From assembly GCF_963678635.1 (NCBI RefSeq), contig NC_087063.1, positions 6,604,386 through 6,668,385 on the forward strand: 64,000 nucleotides of DNA. The letters run 5' to 3'. Both the position numbers and the translations under genes were made by a program. Under the pieces are notes generated by a model that made no database searches, was not told the DNA's origin, and was given only the letters and a program-made list of their open reading frames with translations. Shown here in pieces: positions 34,114 to 46,300 of the stretch. Every line of letters starts with the position of its first letter. Position 1 is the stretch's first letter. Source of the DNA: Symsagittifera roscoffensis. Its lineage: Eukaryota > Xenacoelomorpha > Acoela > Convolutidae.

Positions 34114-34305
34114 ACAGGGAAGAAGTTGCACTTTGCATACACAAGCAAAAAAAAAATGACCAATAACGCTACTGGGAAAATTGAAAGGATAAAACGTTGA
34201 GTCTACAAAACTTCTTAGGTGACGCACGCCAATTATGAGCCTACATAATGGCTAAGTTATTCAAGCCAATTATGACGTATTAGCAGTACCAGTCATTTCG
34301 AAAAA
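34114..34305 (+). repeat. Direct repeat flanking the LINE remnant, right copy
   Basis: Homologous to 32,936-33,085. It carries a longer A run after the ACAAGC string and a second copy of the CAATTATGA segment near 34,270. It starts directly after the RT remnant, so it may be the element's 3' untranslated region. Confidence 0.7.
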
Positions 34306-36650
34306 AAAAGAAATTTACCAAATAACATGCTGCAATTTATAGAGCGGAGGCATTCTAACTAGCACGAAAAATTTCATTAAAAAAATCCGATCCTGTCCAT
34401 GTTCGAACCCTCTTATTTTGTTACTGATCCCCTTTCCTACCTCTAAGCAACATATACATGATACCTTGAAGCTGAAGGGCTCTTTGTAATAGAATAGTCT
34501 GTGTTAAAATCCTTAGCATTGGATGTACTTAATAGCTGGTTATCGATCAAAACGAACACTTTCAAAAGAACACATTTTGTTAAAACAATTTTTGCGTTGC
34601 AGAAATATTTGTAACTTAGCTTGGAAAAAAAAGAGTTCATGTGAGATTTGCTTGTGTTAAGAAATTTGACCGGTGTTTAATTTTCTTCGTAGCACTAAAA
34701 ACTCCCGATCATAACCAACGATAACCATAATCAAAAATCAATGGGCACATGGATATAACAACAAGTACTGATGTTAGAGGGAACGGCTCTGTATCCTTTT
34801 CCCGCAATCATCGAACTTTCACAAGTAATTTGTCAGTTCTCATTGCCCGATTGTTACAAAATTTGACATGCGGACTAATTAGGCTATGACAAATATATTC
34901 GGTCTTCACATCTAACATTGTAAAACACCTCGTTACGCCTTAGAAAATGAAGCCTATGTAACGTACGGAGGAAAGGAAAAAGAGCCGATGAGTGAAAACA
35001 TTATGGCCCATTAGAAAGTTTGTTTTCAAATCTTTTCTTGACAAAACTGAAACAACTGGAGAAACTGGTATGAACCAGCTGGTATAAAAAACGCATACCA
35101 TACAAAAATTAATTCAAAGTTCTAATCAAAAACTTAGAAAAACTGAAGTCCACAGACTAGCTTAACTTTTCCCTATTGAAAAAATTAATTTGACTTCCAT
35201 ATACTCGATTATTTTAAGTGAAAACAAGCATAAATTTAAACTGCGTAAATTTGGAGCGTAAGCAAAGGTTATAAAACATTTTCTCGGAAAACTCATGACC
35301 AACATAAGTGTATTCTGCTTACACACTTCAAAAAATTATCCAGCTATCAAGAAAAAACTGAAAAAAAATGAACAACCAGTTAAAAAGCTTTAGAACCATA
35401 CTTTTAATTTTTCTCTAACCTTAAGAAAAACATAGGGCAACATGTCAAAAATATGTATCACTGCGGCTGAAAATATAAATGAATCAAAGGTGTTAATCGG
35501 CAAATGATTTGTTCCAGTAAGTTTCTTGTCTGCTTTTCAAGTCGACACAAATCAATTTGGTTAAAACCTAGCAACATTTTAGCTGTGATTTTTAACATCG
35601 AAAAACACATAAAACCCTTGTTAAAAATTGAAACTTTTTTAGCAGTTCAAAATTTCATACAAATCAAATAATTGCAAAAAGCTTATGCAGCTCGCTATGA
35701 AATGTGTAATATATCAATTTGGAAAATGTTAATAATTTTTAGAAAACAGAAAAAACACACTCAGATTGTTTCGTTTTGATTGTTATAGAGACAGCAAAAC
35801 AACCCGAAAAAACTTCAAAGTTAAAGAGTACTTATTTTTTGGAAATTAGGACAGAATAAAAGATACTCAAAAGTATTGAACATAATAAGTTGAAACTGAA
35901 TTTAGGTAATTTATCCAAAATCACAAAGGCTTGGTTGTTACTAGTTGGCATGACATTCACATTTATTAAAATAATTTGATTTTGATAACAAAAAACTGCT
36001 GCTTATTAGGAAACCTAAGATAAAAAAAACAAACAAAAAATCAAATGAGGTTGAATTAACTTTTACAATTTCTCCCAAAAGGAACTCAAATCAACCAATC
36101 GATCGAAAGGAGTACAAGATCAATTCTTTCATTAATAATTTTTCCTTGACCAAAACTCATCGGACTGCACCGAGACTGTTTTATTATCAGAGCTTTAGAA
36201 ATTTTGAACGTTAAGATGGGGCGAGTTGTCTACGACAACAAATTAGAAAAAACTCCCTTTTTGCCGCATCTGATTTTTAAAGCAAACGGATCGGAAAAAA
36301 TTTTAAAAAGAACAAAAATTCGGCTTTCAGTCATATAGACGGAAAACGAAAAACAAACAATCCAAATAAATGACGCAAATTCACTGAGTTTTTAAAAAAA
36401 TGTTTCTTTGAAGACAGACAGAAATGTTTTGTTTTTGCTAATTCAACTTTTTTAAGTTTTTTTTTCTAGAAATCAAATTTTTAAAATGAAAAATTTTCAA
36501 ACTGCTTACGTCTTGCCAATTTTGAGTTGTAGTGCAGAATTATCAAAATGCTCTCAAGAATTTCCATCTTTTTGATTGATTACATGGTATTACTGTTTGA
36601 ACAGACAACATTTGTGTGGTTATACGGTTTTGTTTTAAGTGTTGGAGTAA
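34306..36650. other. Noncoding stretch
   Basis: AT-rich with no supported gene. Parts of 34.3-35.2 kb may be further LINE-derived sequence, but no RT motif is readable. The minus-strand frame at 34,443-34,640 shows no domain. Confidence 0.35.
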
Positions 36651-36710
36651 TCAAATTCCGGAGAACTCGTGAGCAACGCCATATATCTCAGCCGCCATTC
36701 TTCCTTGAGC
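36651..36710 (-). CDS. Candidate last exon of a minus-strand gene
   Basis: After an acceptor ending TTGTTTTTAG, 60 bases encode 19 residues (AQGRMAAEIYGVAHEFSGI) and a TGA stop. Composition is clearly richer in Ala/Gly/Glu codons than the surrounding AT-rich DNA. The phase fits the candidate exon at 36,791-36,826 through an 80-base intron that begins GTAATT. No family is recognised. The plus-strand frame across it is probably the shadow. Confidence 0.4.
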   Translation of the reverse strand, partial: AQGRMAAEIYGVAHEFSGI

Positions 36711-36790
36711 CTAAAAACAATTTGAATTTGTTATATGATTTTCAAGTTTTTCTTGGATTAAATTTTGACGATGGTTAAATCAATAATTAC

Positions 36791-36826
36791 CTCGGCGTCG
36801 TATTGATACGGTATTTCATCTTTTCT
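36791..36826 (-). CDS. Candidate 36-base internal exon
   Basis: Bounded by an acceptor GTTTTAG and a donor GAG/GTAATT, 36 bases encode 12 residues (RKDEIPYQYDAE) in phase 0, joining cleanly to the exon at 36,651-36,710. Such short exons exist in nematodes but are easily imitated by chance. Preceding exons would lie toward the assembly gap. Confidence 0.35.
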
Positions 36827-37225
36827 CTAAAACAAAATTGCATAAAATTGTCAGTTGAAAACACACTGTACTGAGCCAAACTAGTTTCACGCTAACAAAA
36901 ATACAGAATTAAAGCTTTGATAATTTCTTTGAAAAATTTAACATAGATTGTTCACAATCTGTGCGGGCTGTTGAGGGGAGTTTCGGATTATCATGTTACA
37001 AAGAATAATCCGACCACAAAACTTGAACTAAAAGTTTTCACATTACGAGGCCAAACTGTGCATTTTGTGAATTTTTAGCGGATTCCGCAACAGGCAAAAA
37101 TATATTTGTCGCGGAATGCGTAACTTTGCTATTTAATTTTGATCGTCTCTGCTGTTTTGCATTCCACGGACAAGTAGCTATAACACTATGTTGCTCAAAA
37201 TCGATCCAAAATCAGGCAACTTTGC

Positions 37226-37425
37226 NNNNNNNNNNNNNNNNNNNNNNNNNNNNNNNNNNNNNNNNNNNNNNNNNNNNNNNNNNNNNNNNNNNNNNNNNNN
37301 NNNNNNNNNNNNNNNNNNNNNNNNNNNNNNNNNNNNNNNNNNNNNNNNNNNNNNNNNNNNNNNNNNNNNNNNNNNNNNNNNNNNNNNNNNNNNNNNNNNN
37401 NNNNNNNNNNNNNNNNNNNNNNNNN
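37226..37425. other. Assembly gap, 200 N
   Basis: Exactly 200 unknown bases, probably a fixed-size placeholder between contigs, so the true distance is unknown. Translated frames that cross it have no meaning. Confidence 0.98.
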
Positions 37426-37552
37426 GGTTTGTCCTTAACTGATAAAGCTGAAAACACCATTCGTAACAAAATGAAAGGTAATGTACAAGACAACAACCAA
37501 ATTTTTTACAAATCAAAGTAGCTATCAAGCAGCTGAGTTTTCATAGTTCTAC

Positions 37553-37713
37553 AAGTTCTCAATGAATTGCAAAATTGGTCTTGTTTCCATCCACGGTGAC
37601 TCTCTGGGTGGAGTACTCAATGGAGTCGTTGGCTTTTTAAATCCATCATCTTCCGGGATTGTAATTGCGTTCTCAGCAGAGCCTTCTTCATCCAAGGTAA
37701 AAGTTTTTAGGGC
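37553..37713 (-). CDS. Candidate exon sharing a motif with the 61.5-kb gene
   Basis: The minus-strand frame follows an acceptor ending CTTCTTAG. It runs 53 codons to a weak donor (ACTT/GTAGAA), or to a TAG if unspliced. It begins ALKTFTLDEEGSAENAIT and turns Pro-rich. The SAExAIT stretch matches, at DNA and protein level, part of the broken minus-strand gene at 61.49-61.55 kb. It is therefore either a fragment of the same mobile-element gene or a paralogous exon. The plus-strand frame in the same place ends in a good donor-like sequence but has poorer coding character. Nothing can be said upstream of the gap. Confidence 0.4.
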
Positions 37714-40300
37714 CTAAGAAGCTTCAAATAAAGAAAATTGTCCACGAATGATATCGTGAAATTAAATCTGCACAAGTTGTTTGCTGCAAACTAGAAATTT
37801 AGCCGATTTATGTAACAAAAGAAAAATACAGTTTCAAAGTAACTTTTGTGCAAAGTTTTTCATTCAGCCAATTGATTGTTATGTAAAAAATTGTGGAATA
37901 TTGCTGATATTTTTTGACTTGGTTGATTTGGGAGGAAAGCTTTTGATTTTTTCCCGTACAAGTCTTTGAAAATCTTATTCAGAGACTAAACATACAGATT
38001 TTTTTTCAATCGGAGTACTTGGCTCGAAATTAAACAATTTTATTGGGAAAACTTCCGTGAATAGATTTTTATTAAATTCGAGTTTTCGAAATTGGACAAT
38101 GTATACGTCAAACAATTTGTTTTTTTTTTTGTGTTAATGGAAATATAAACCACATATAAATCATCAAAAAAGATATCACTCAAAATTGTTTTTTTTTGCA
38201 GAGTAGCTCAACGAATTTTAAAAATAAGTTCTCAATTGAACCTATTTTTTCCAAACTTATGTCTAGAAGCTGTTCTGATTTGTTGTTTAGAGTGTTCTCT
38301 AAAAAGTTTTTTGTTTGCATTATGAAAAAGTATGCCGAGTAAGCTATGACAACCCTCCTTCAAAATGACGTCATTATCATTGAAAGGAATCAGCAAAGAA
38401 AAAAATCTATGTTTTAAAAGTTGACGCCTTGAGTACAAAATGAATTACGCGTAAAAAAGGCGTCATAGTTAGTTTAATTAAGCTTGTTTCATTGGATAAA
38501 AAAATAAAACTGTTAATTTTGTTTGCTATCAAAAATTTCAGCTTAAGCTTAATCTTTACAAAAAGATTAAAAAAACATATTTTGTCATCGGTAAAACTCT
38601 GTTTGGCACGCTTAATTATTAAGCTTAGGACAATCATTAAATCGCTGTTTAAATTTTCCGCTTTTTCATACATTTCACCGAAGCGAGAAAGACAAATTTG
38701 CGGCAAAGACGATACAAAAAAAACAGTGCTGCCAGACATTGACTTAGCTGAGGAAAAAAACCTTAGCGACTGAACAGTCATTTTCATAAAGAAAAATATG
38801 AGATGGAAAACCGTCTTGCCAAGAAGCATAATCCAAAAACTTTGTAGAGGAAAAGAGGAAGATGGGGAAAAAGAGAACAATTTTGAAAAAAATGATTGGT
38901 GGACACCGATATGAAGAGCGGGATGTAAAAGAATTTTTTTTCAAATGTGCAATTTAAATATCATTATCATAATTATCAATGAGCGCTTGAATCTGCCGCA
39001 AAAATCAATTTTGCTCTGAATTTAATCTTCACATCTTCTTTAATTGAGAAGTCACATCTACTGTGTGTAAAATAGGCTTGATAAAAATTCAGGGGAAAGT
39101 AAACAAGTTTGATAATGAGAAATGCTCCGAGGAATGCGAGATAACAAGGTGGAGATTTAACTAGGTATCCATCTGTTTTGCTCTTCAGTTCTAGCCATTC
39201 ACAAAAATCTATAATAAATTGTTCATTAGACTGAGAGTTTTCATACTAAAGGTAAGACATCAACTTATTCTTCTATTACTGTTGTTTTTTAGGTTTAGGA
39301 TAGGTTGTCCTTTTTCAATTTATATTTTTGATTGTTTAGAAGCAGCTATTCAATAAGTTTGTGAGGTATTTAGTCATGAGTACAATTTTTATGATAAATA
39401 TACGATGTGTAAAATCGAATCACTTAAGTTTTGTTCTCGAAAAAGCTCAAAATTCTGCATTTAGTTTTCATTCAATTGTTTTACAAATTGAACCGATAGA
39501 TTTTTTGAGATTTTTCATAAAAAATGCAAACTTGAATTTGAGTCTTTAAACAAGGTGCAAAAACTAGTTTGAAGTTAATGGCAAAATCCAAAAAGATATT
39601 GAGTCTTTCAACAATTGACAAAAAATTGTGAAGCAGTATTTTAAAACTGCAGAAATAGTAAATCTCATGAAAAATTATAATAAAATCCTAACATAAGTGC
39701 AAAGTTACATAAAATTTTTTGTTCATCAGCAAAAAAAATGTTTTCAGATTATAGCAATTTTGTTGAAATCAAATTCTAATTAAAATTTTAGTATATTTTT
39801 GTTGTTTTCGGTTTAAAAAAGTTTTTTTGACAAAATTACAAATTCAAACGAAATATTTCCAAAAATATAATACCAAAATGCAATTGAATTTTGATGCATT
39901 TTCCTTCAATTGCAAAAAAGTGCTACAATGTTTTTTTGCCGGAAACAAAAATCATTAGGACATGTTCGACATGTGTAAAAAATTTATGTAAGAACCCTAT
40001 TAAGATGCAATTTTTTGAGAGCTATGCACAAAATACTAATGTATTTTTTTTACAATAAGCAAAATCAATTTTAGGAAAGGTTGTCTTTTTCAATTTATTT
40101 TTTCTATTGTTTGGAAGTGTAAGTGTAGTCAAAAAAGTGTAATTTGGAAGCGTAATCAAATAGTTTTCACTGATTGGGCAGTAGTAGTTTCAGGGGCGAA
40201 ACCGCGCGTGAGGGTGCTGAACTCAATGTATTAAGATAGGGTATAGATTTCCCATGTATTAGGATAGATTAGGGTTTGAGAGTTTTAGATGTTATGGTGG
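37714..40300. other. Noncoding stretch with a dispersed short repeat
   Basis: AT-rich. Opposing open frames at 38,407-38,880 look like chance. A roughly 50-bp sequence around GGTTGTCCTTTTTCAATTTA at 39,294-39,350 recurs, diverged, at 40,072-40,120. From about 40,230 sequence begins that also precedes the next array unit near 41,395. Confidence 0.4.
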
Positions 40301-40333
40301 TTTCGAAAAAAAACTTGTTTTCCAAAAAAAAAA

Positions 40334-43300
40334 TTTGGCGCCCGATTTTGCCGATACAGCAACGTTTAAGATTCCAAACGCGATTGTTAAAACTACTATG
40401 AATTAGCATAAGGAATAAAATTCTCAACACCCCATAATAGTTTTCAGATGATAACTTTGAGTTGGTAAGTTTTTGGAAAAAAATCTCAATGTTTAAGAAA
40501 AATTTTCAGAAATCTTAACTTTTTAGATAAACTTTGTAATCGCTCTTCATCTAATCCTTAAAAATCATTGCTGTATTTTATGAAGAGTAAAGAAAACCAA
40601 ATGATTGATTAACACAAAACTTTCTTCAAAATTATGAGTTTTTTCTTAAGATTTTCTATCAAAACAGAAATTTAAAAAAATGATCTAAGTTAAGCTAAGC
40701 TGCGTAACTTATAGTGTTGTGAATACTTGAAACAACGTCAGATCAGCTGAAGTAAGACTGAAACTTCAGAATTATCGAAATTGGAAAAATTTGCCTCAAT
40801 TTTATTTCTAATTTTCCAATTGAATTAAAATTGAGGCAAAAAAGAGCAAAAATACGAAGGTCGCAATATGTCTATTTGATTTGCTTTATGTTCAATATCA
40901 TAACAATTGAGAGATTATACAATTACTGTGCAAAAATCTGCATTTTTATCAGTTTACTTTTTCAAAAAAAAGTCAGAAAAACCTTCGATAATTTCTCTGA
41001 AAATTTTCTACAACCACAAAAACACATTTTTTGAAAAACAAAGTTAGACAAATTTAGATCTTGAAAGTAGATTGCATCTATATTCTTCATCTTTTAAGTT
41101 CCAAAGGAACTTTTTTTGCATGATTTCAACAAATTTATATAATTTAGTGGAAAAATATATGAACCAAATGAACAGTTTTGTCCCAAGAAAGTATCTTTAA
41201 AACATATGAGTTTTCATGTAAATTTACTTATTTCATAAATTAATAACGAAAACGCCGTTGTTTTACACATAATTACCAACCCTTGACTGATTTTTTGCCG
41301 GATTTTTTTTCCTAATTATTTTTTATAACCTCAAATGAAGCAAAATAATCCAAAAAAAATATTTGTGAATCGAAGTGAAATTCAACTTTGTTTTGTCATA
41401 GATTTTCCATGAATTAAGATAATTAAGGTTTGAGAGTTTTAAATGGTATGGTGGTTTCGAAAAAAAAATATTTTGGCGCCCGATTTTGCCAATATAGCAA
41501 AGTTTAAGATTCCAAACGGGAATCTTAAAAGTACTGCGAATTGGCATAAGGATTAAACTTCTCAACATCCCACAATAGTTTTCAGATGGTAAATTTCAGT
41601 CGGTAAGTTTTTTTGAGGAACAATATCAAGGTTTTGGAAAAAACTTGAATTTTTTGGAAAAAGTCTCAATGTTTAAGAAAAAATTTCAGAAATCTAAACT
41701 TTTTAGCTTAATTTTGTAATCGCTCTTCATCTAATCCTGAAAAACCATTGCTAAATTTTATGAAGAGTATAAAAACCCATATTGTTGATTAACACAAAAA
41801 TTTCAATAAAATTATGAGTTTTTTCTTAATTTTTTCTTCAAAAATAGAAATCAAAAATTTGATTTAAATTAAATTAAGATCCGTAAATTAAAGTGTTGTG
41901 AAAACTTGAAACAACGGTCAGATCAGCTGAAGTAATGCTGAAACTTCCAAATTATCAAAAAAAATCTAAGAATCATCATTGTTTTTGAGCAAGTAGGTGA
42001 AAATGATCTTATTAGACTCATTAAATATCCATTTTTTCCAACTTACACTTTTCAAATAAATTTTTATCAGGTTTTTTTGTCAAAGTTAAGATAAAATTAC
42101 TTACGAAAACCATTTCGATTAATTATTAATAGCAAAAACAAATGGAATTTCATGAAAAAAGAATTTCTGATACGATTCTTCTTTGTTTTTTGTCATTGAT
42201 TCTGAAAAACTCTGAAAAAATATAAACTTCCTGCTGAGTTGCATTGAATTCATATTATATCAAAGTGCTATCACAGTTTTTTTAGCTTTCAAGAACTGGA
42301 AAATTTGGAGAAAGTTTTTGAGACAATTTTCAAAAAGTATTATTTGACAAAATTATGATGGAAGTAGACTCTCTTTCCTTAATTCCACAGAAAATCCGCT
42401 TATTAAATGATACTATTAATGAATCGATCTTCAGAAAAAACTTTAAAATTTTCTCTGAAAAATTTCTACAACAAAAAATTTTTTTAAAAAAAACAACTTA
42501 GACGAATTCAGATCTTGAAAGTAGATTTTTTATAGGCTCATTCTTTTATCTTCCATAAAAACTCTTTTTGCATAATTTCAACGAAAGTTTATATAAATTA
42601 GTGGAAAATATATATCAATTAAGTGAACAGGTTTCTCCCAAGAAAGTATCTTCAAATCAAATGAATTATCATGTAACTTTACTTTTTTCAGCACTTAAAA
42701 ACAAAAACGTCGTTATCTTACACATCATTTCCAATTCTTAACGGATTTTTTGCCGGATTTATTTCCGTATTGTTTTTTATAACCTCACATGTAGCTAAAT
42801 AATCCAAAAAGTATCAGTGAATTAAAGTGAAATTATATTTTTTTGTCAAAAACTTCATTTTGAGTGTTTTGGGTGTGCAATTAATCTAACCAATTGAGAT
42901 TGATTCCAACTTGAACAAAAGTGTACTGAGAAAACTGTTTTACGTTAACGATCTTTTGAAAGTCCAAAGCAAAGCTGAAACCAAAAACTCCACTTGCTGG
43001 GAGCATTCAGCAGCAAAACTCTGAACCAGATAACTGTATGTTCTCGTTTCAACCTTAACTTTTAATTTTGAAGTGAATCTCTAGTGCAGAACTAGTTTTT
43101 TTATTTGGAAACTTTCAACTTCTAACCAAAAGTTTCAATTTTTCATGTTTGCTAGGTCAGTTATCATAAAACGGTAAAAGTTTACAATTTTGGCGCCCGA
43201 TTTGGCCGATACAGCAAGATTAAAGATTCCAAACGGAATGCTAAGAAAATATGAGTAAGCATAAGGAAAAAAATTCTCAAGACCAATAATAGTTATCAGA

Positions 43301-46300
43301 TGGTAACTTTCAGTTGGTAAGTTTTGAGAAAAACTCTCGAGGTCTTGGAAAAAATCTCAATTTTTTTGGAAAAAATCTCAATGTTTTAGAAAAAATTTCA
43401 GAAATCTAAACTTTTTAGCTTAATTTTGTAATCGCTCTTCATCTAATCCTGAAAAACCATTGCTAAATTTTATGAAGAGTATAAAAACCCATATTGTTGA
43501 TTAACACAAAAATTTCAATAAAATTATGAGTTTTTTCTTAATTTTTTCTTCAAAAATAGAAATCAAAAATTTGATTTAAATTAAATTAAGATCCGTAAAT
43601 TAAAGTGTTGTGAAAACTTGAAACAACGGTCAGATCAGCTGAAGTAATGCTGAAACTTCCAAATTATCAAAAAAAATCTAAGAATCATCATTGTTTTTGA
43701 GCAAGTAGGTGAAAATGATCTTATTAGACTCATTAAATATCCATTTTTTCCAACTTACACTTTTCAAATAAATTTTTATCAGGTTTTTTTGTCAAAGTTA
43801 AGATAAAATTACTTACGAAAACCATTTCGATTAATTATTAATAGCAAAAACAAATGGAATTTCATGAAAAAAGAATTTCTGATACGATTCTTCTTTGTTT
43901 TTTGTCATTGATTCTGAAAAACTCTGAAAAAATATAAACTTCCTGCTGAGTTGCATTGAATTCATATTATATCAAAGTGCTATCACAGTTTTTTTAGCTT
44001 TCAAGAACTGGAAAATTTGGAGAAAGTTTTTGAGACAATTTTCAAAAAGTATTATTTGACAAAATTATGATGGAAGTAGACTCTCTTTCCTTAATTCCAC
44101 AGAAAATCCGCTTATTAAATGATACTATTAATGAATCGATCTTCAGAAAAAACTTTAAAATTTTCTCTGAAAAATTTCTACAACAAAAAATTTTTTTAAA
44201 AAAAACAACTTAGACGAATTCAGATCTTGAAAGTAGATTTTTTATAGGCTCATTCTTTTATCTTCCATAAAAACTCTTTTTGCATAATTTCAACGAAAGT
44301 TTATATAAATTAGTGGAAAATATATATCAATTAAGTGAACAGGTTTCTCCCAAGAAAGTATCTTCAAATCAAATGAATTATCATGTAACTTTACTTTTTT
44401 CAGCACTTAAAAACAAAAACGTCGTTATCTTACACATCATTTCCAATTCTTAACGGATTTTTTGCCGGATTTATTTCCGTATTGTTTTTTATAACCTCAC
44501 ATGTAGCTAAATAATCCAAAAAGTATCAGTGAATTAAAGTGAAATTATATTTTTTTGTCAAAAACTTCATTTTGAGTGTTTTGGGTGTGCAATTAATCTA
44601 ACCAATTGAGATTGATTCCAACTTGAACAAAAGTGTACTGAGAAAACTGTTTTACGTTAACGATCTTTTGAAAGTCCAAAGCAAAGCTGAAACCAAAAAC
44701 TCCACTTGCTGGGAGCATTCAGCAGCAAAACTCTGAACCAGATAACTGTATGTTCTCGTTTCAACCTTAACTTTTAATTTTGAAGTGAATCTCTAGTGCA
44801 GAACTAGTTTTTTTATTTGGAAACTTTCAACTTCTAACCAAAAGTTTCAATTTTTCATGTTTGCTAGGTCAGTTATCATAAAACGGTAAAAGTTTACAAT
44901 TTTGGCGCCCGATTTGGCCGATACAGCAAGATTAAAGATTCCAAACGGAATGCTAAGAAAATATGAGTAAGCATAAGGAAAAAAATTCTCAAGACCAATA
45001 ATAGTTATCAGATGGTAACTTTCAGTTGGTAAGTTTTGAGAAAAACTCTCGAGGTCTTGGAAAAAATCTCAATTTTTTTGGAAAAAATCTCAATGTTTTA
45101 GAAAAAATTTCAGAAATCTAAACTTTTTAGCTTAATTTTGTAATCGCTCTTCATCTAATCCTGAAAAACCATTGCTAAATTTTATGAAGAGTATAAAAAC
45201 CCATATTGTTGATTAACACAAAAATTTCAATGAAATTATGAGTTTTTTCTTAATTTTTTCTTCAAAAATAGAAATCAAAAATTTGATCTAAATTAAGCTA
45301 AGATCCGTAAATTAAAGTGTTGTGAAAACTTGAAACAACGGTCAGATCAGCTGAAGTAATGCTGAAACTTCCAAATTATCAAAAAAAATCTAAGAATCAT
45401 CATTGTTTTTGAGCAAGTAGGTGAAAATGATCTTATTAGACTCATTAAATATCCATTTTTTCCAACTTACACTTTTCAAATAAATTTTTATCAGGTTTTT
45501 TTGTCAAAGTTAAGATAAAATTACTTACGAAAACCATTTCGATTAATTATTAATAGCAAAAACAAATGGAATTTCATGAAAAAAGAATTTCTGATACGAT
45601 TCTCCTTTGTTTTTTGTCATTGATTCTGAAAAACTCTGAAAAAATATAAACTTCCTGCTGAGTTGAATTGAATTCATATTATATCAAAGTGCTATCACAG
45701 TTTTTTTAGCTTTCAAGAACTGGAAAATTTGGAGAAAGTTTTTGAGACAATTTTCAAAAAGTATTATTTGACAAAATTATGATGGAAGTAGACTCTCTTT
45801 CCTTAATTCCACAGAAAATCCGCTTATTAAATGATACTATTAATGAATCGATCTTCAGAAAAAACTTTAAAATTTTCTCTGAAAAATTTCTACAACAAAA
45901 AACTTTTTTAAAAAAAACAACTTAGACGAATTCAGATCTTGAAAGTAGATTTTTTATAGGCTCATTCTTTTATCTTCCATAAAAACTCTTTTTGCATAAA
46001 TTCAACGAAAGTTTATATAAATTAGTGGAAAATATATATCAATTAAGTGAACAGGTTTCTCCCAAGAAAGTATCTTCAAATCAAATGAATTATCATGTAA
46101 CTTTACTTTTTTCAGCACTTAAAAACAAAAACGTCGTTATCTTACACATCATTTCCAATTCTTAACGGATTTTTTGCCGGATTTATTTCCGTATTGTTTT
46201 TTATAACCTCACATGTAGCTAAATAATCCAAAAAGTATCAGTGAATTAAAGTGAAATTATATTTTTTTGTCAAAAACTTCATTTTGAGTACTTTTGGGTG

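Noticed and set aside
37126-37528. Frames running through the run of N
   Set aside because: Translation of unknown bases is meaningless.
38407-38880. 157-codon minus-strand frame
   Set aside because: Ser/Phe/Leu-rich, overlapped by an equally long plus-strand frame, no motif. Chance is likely.
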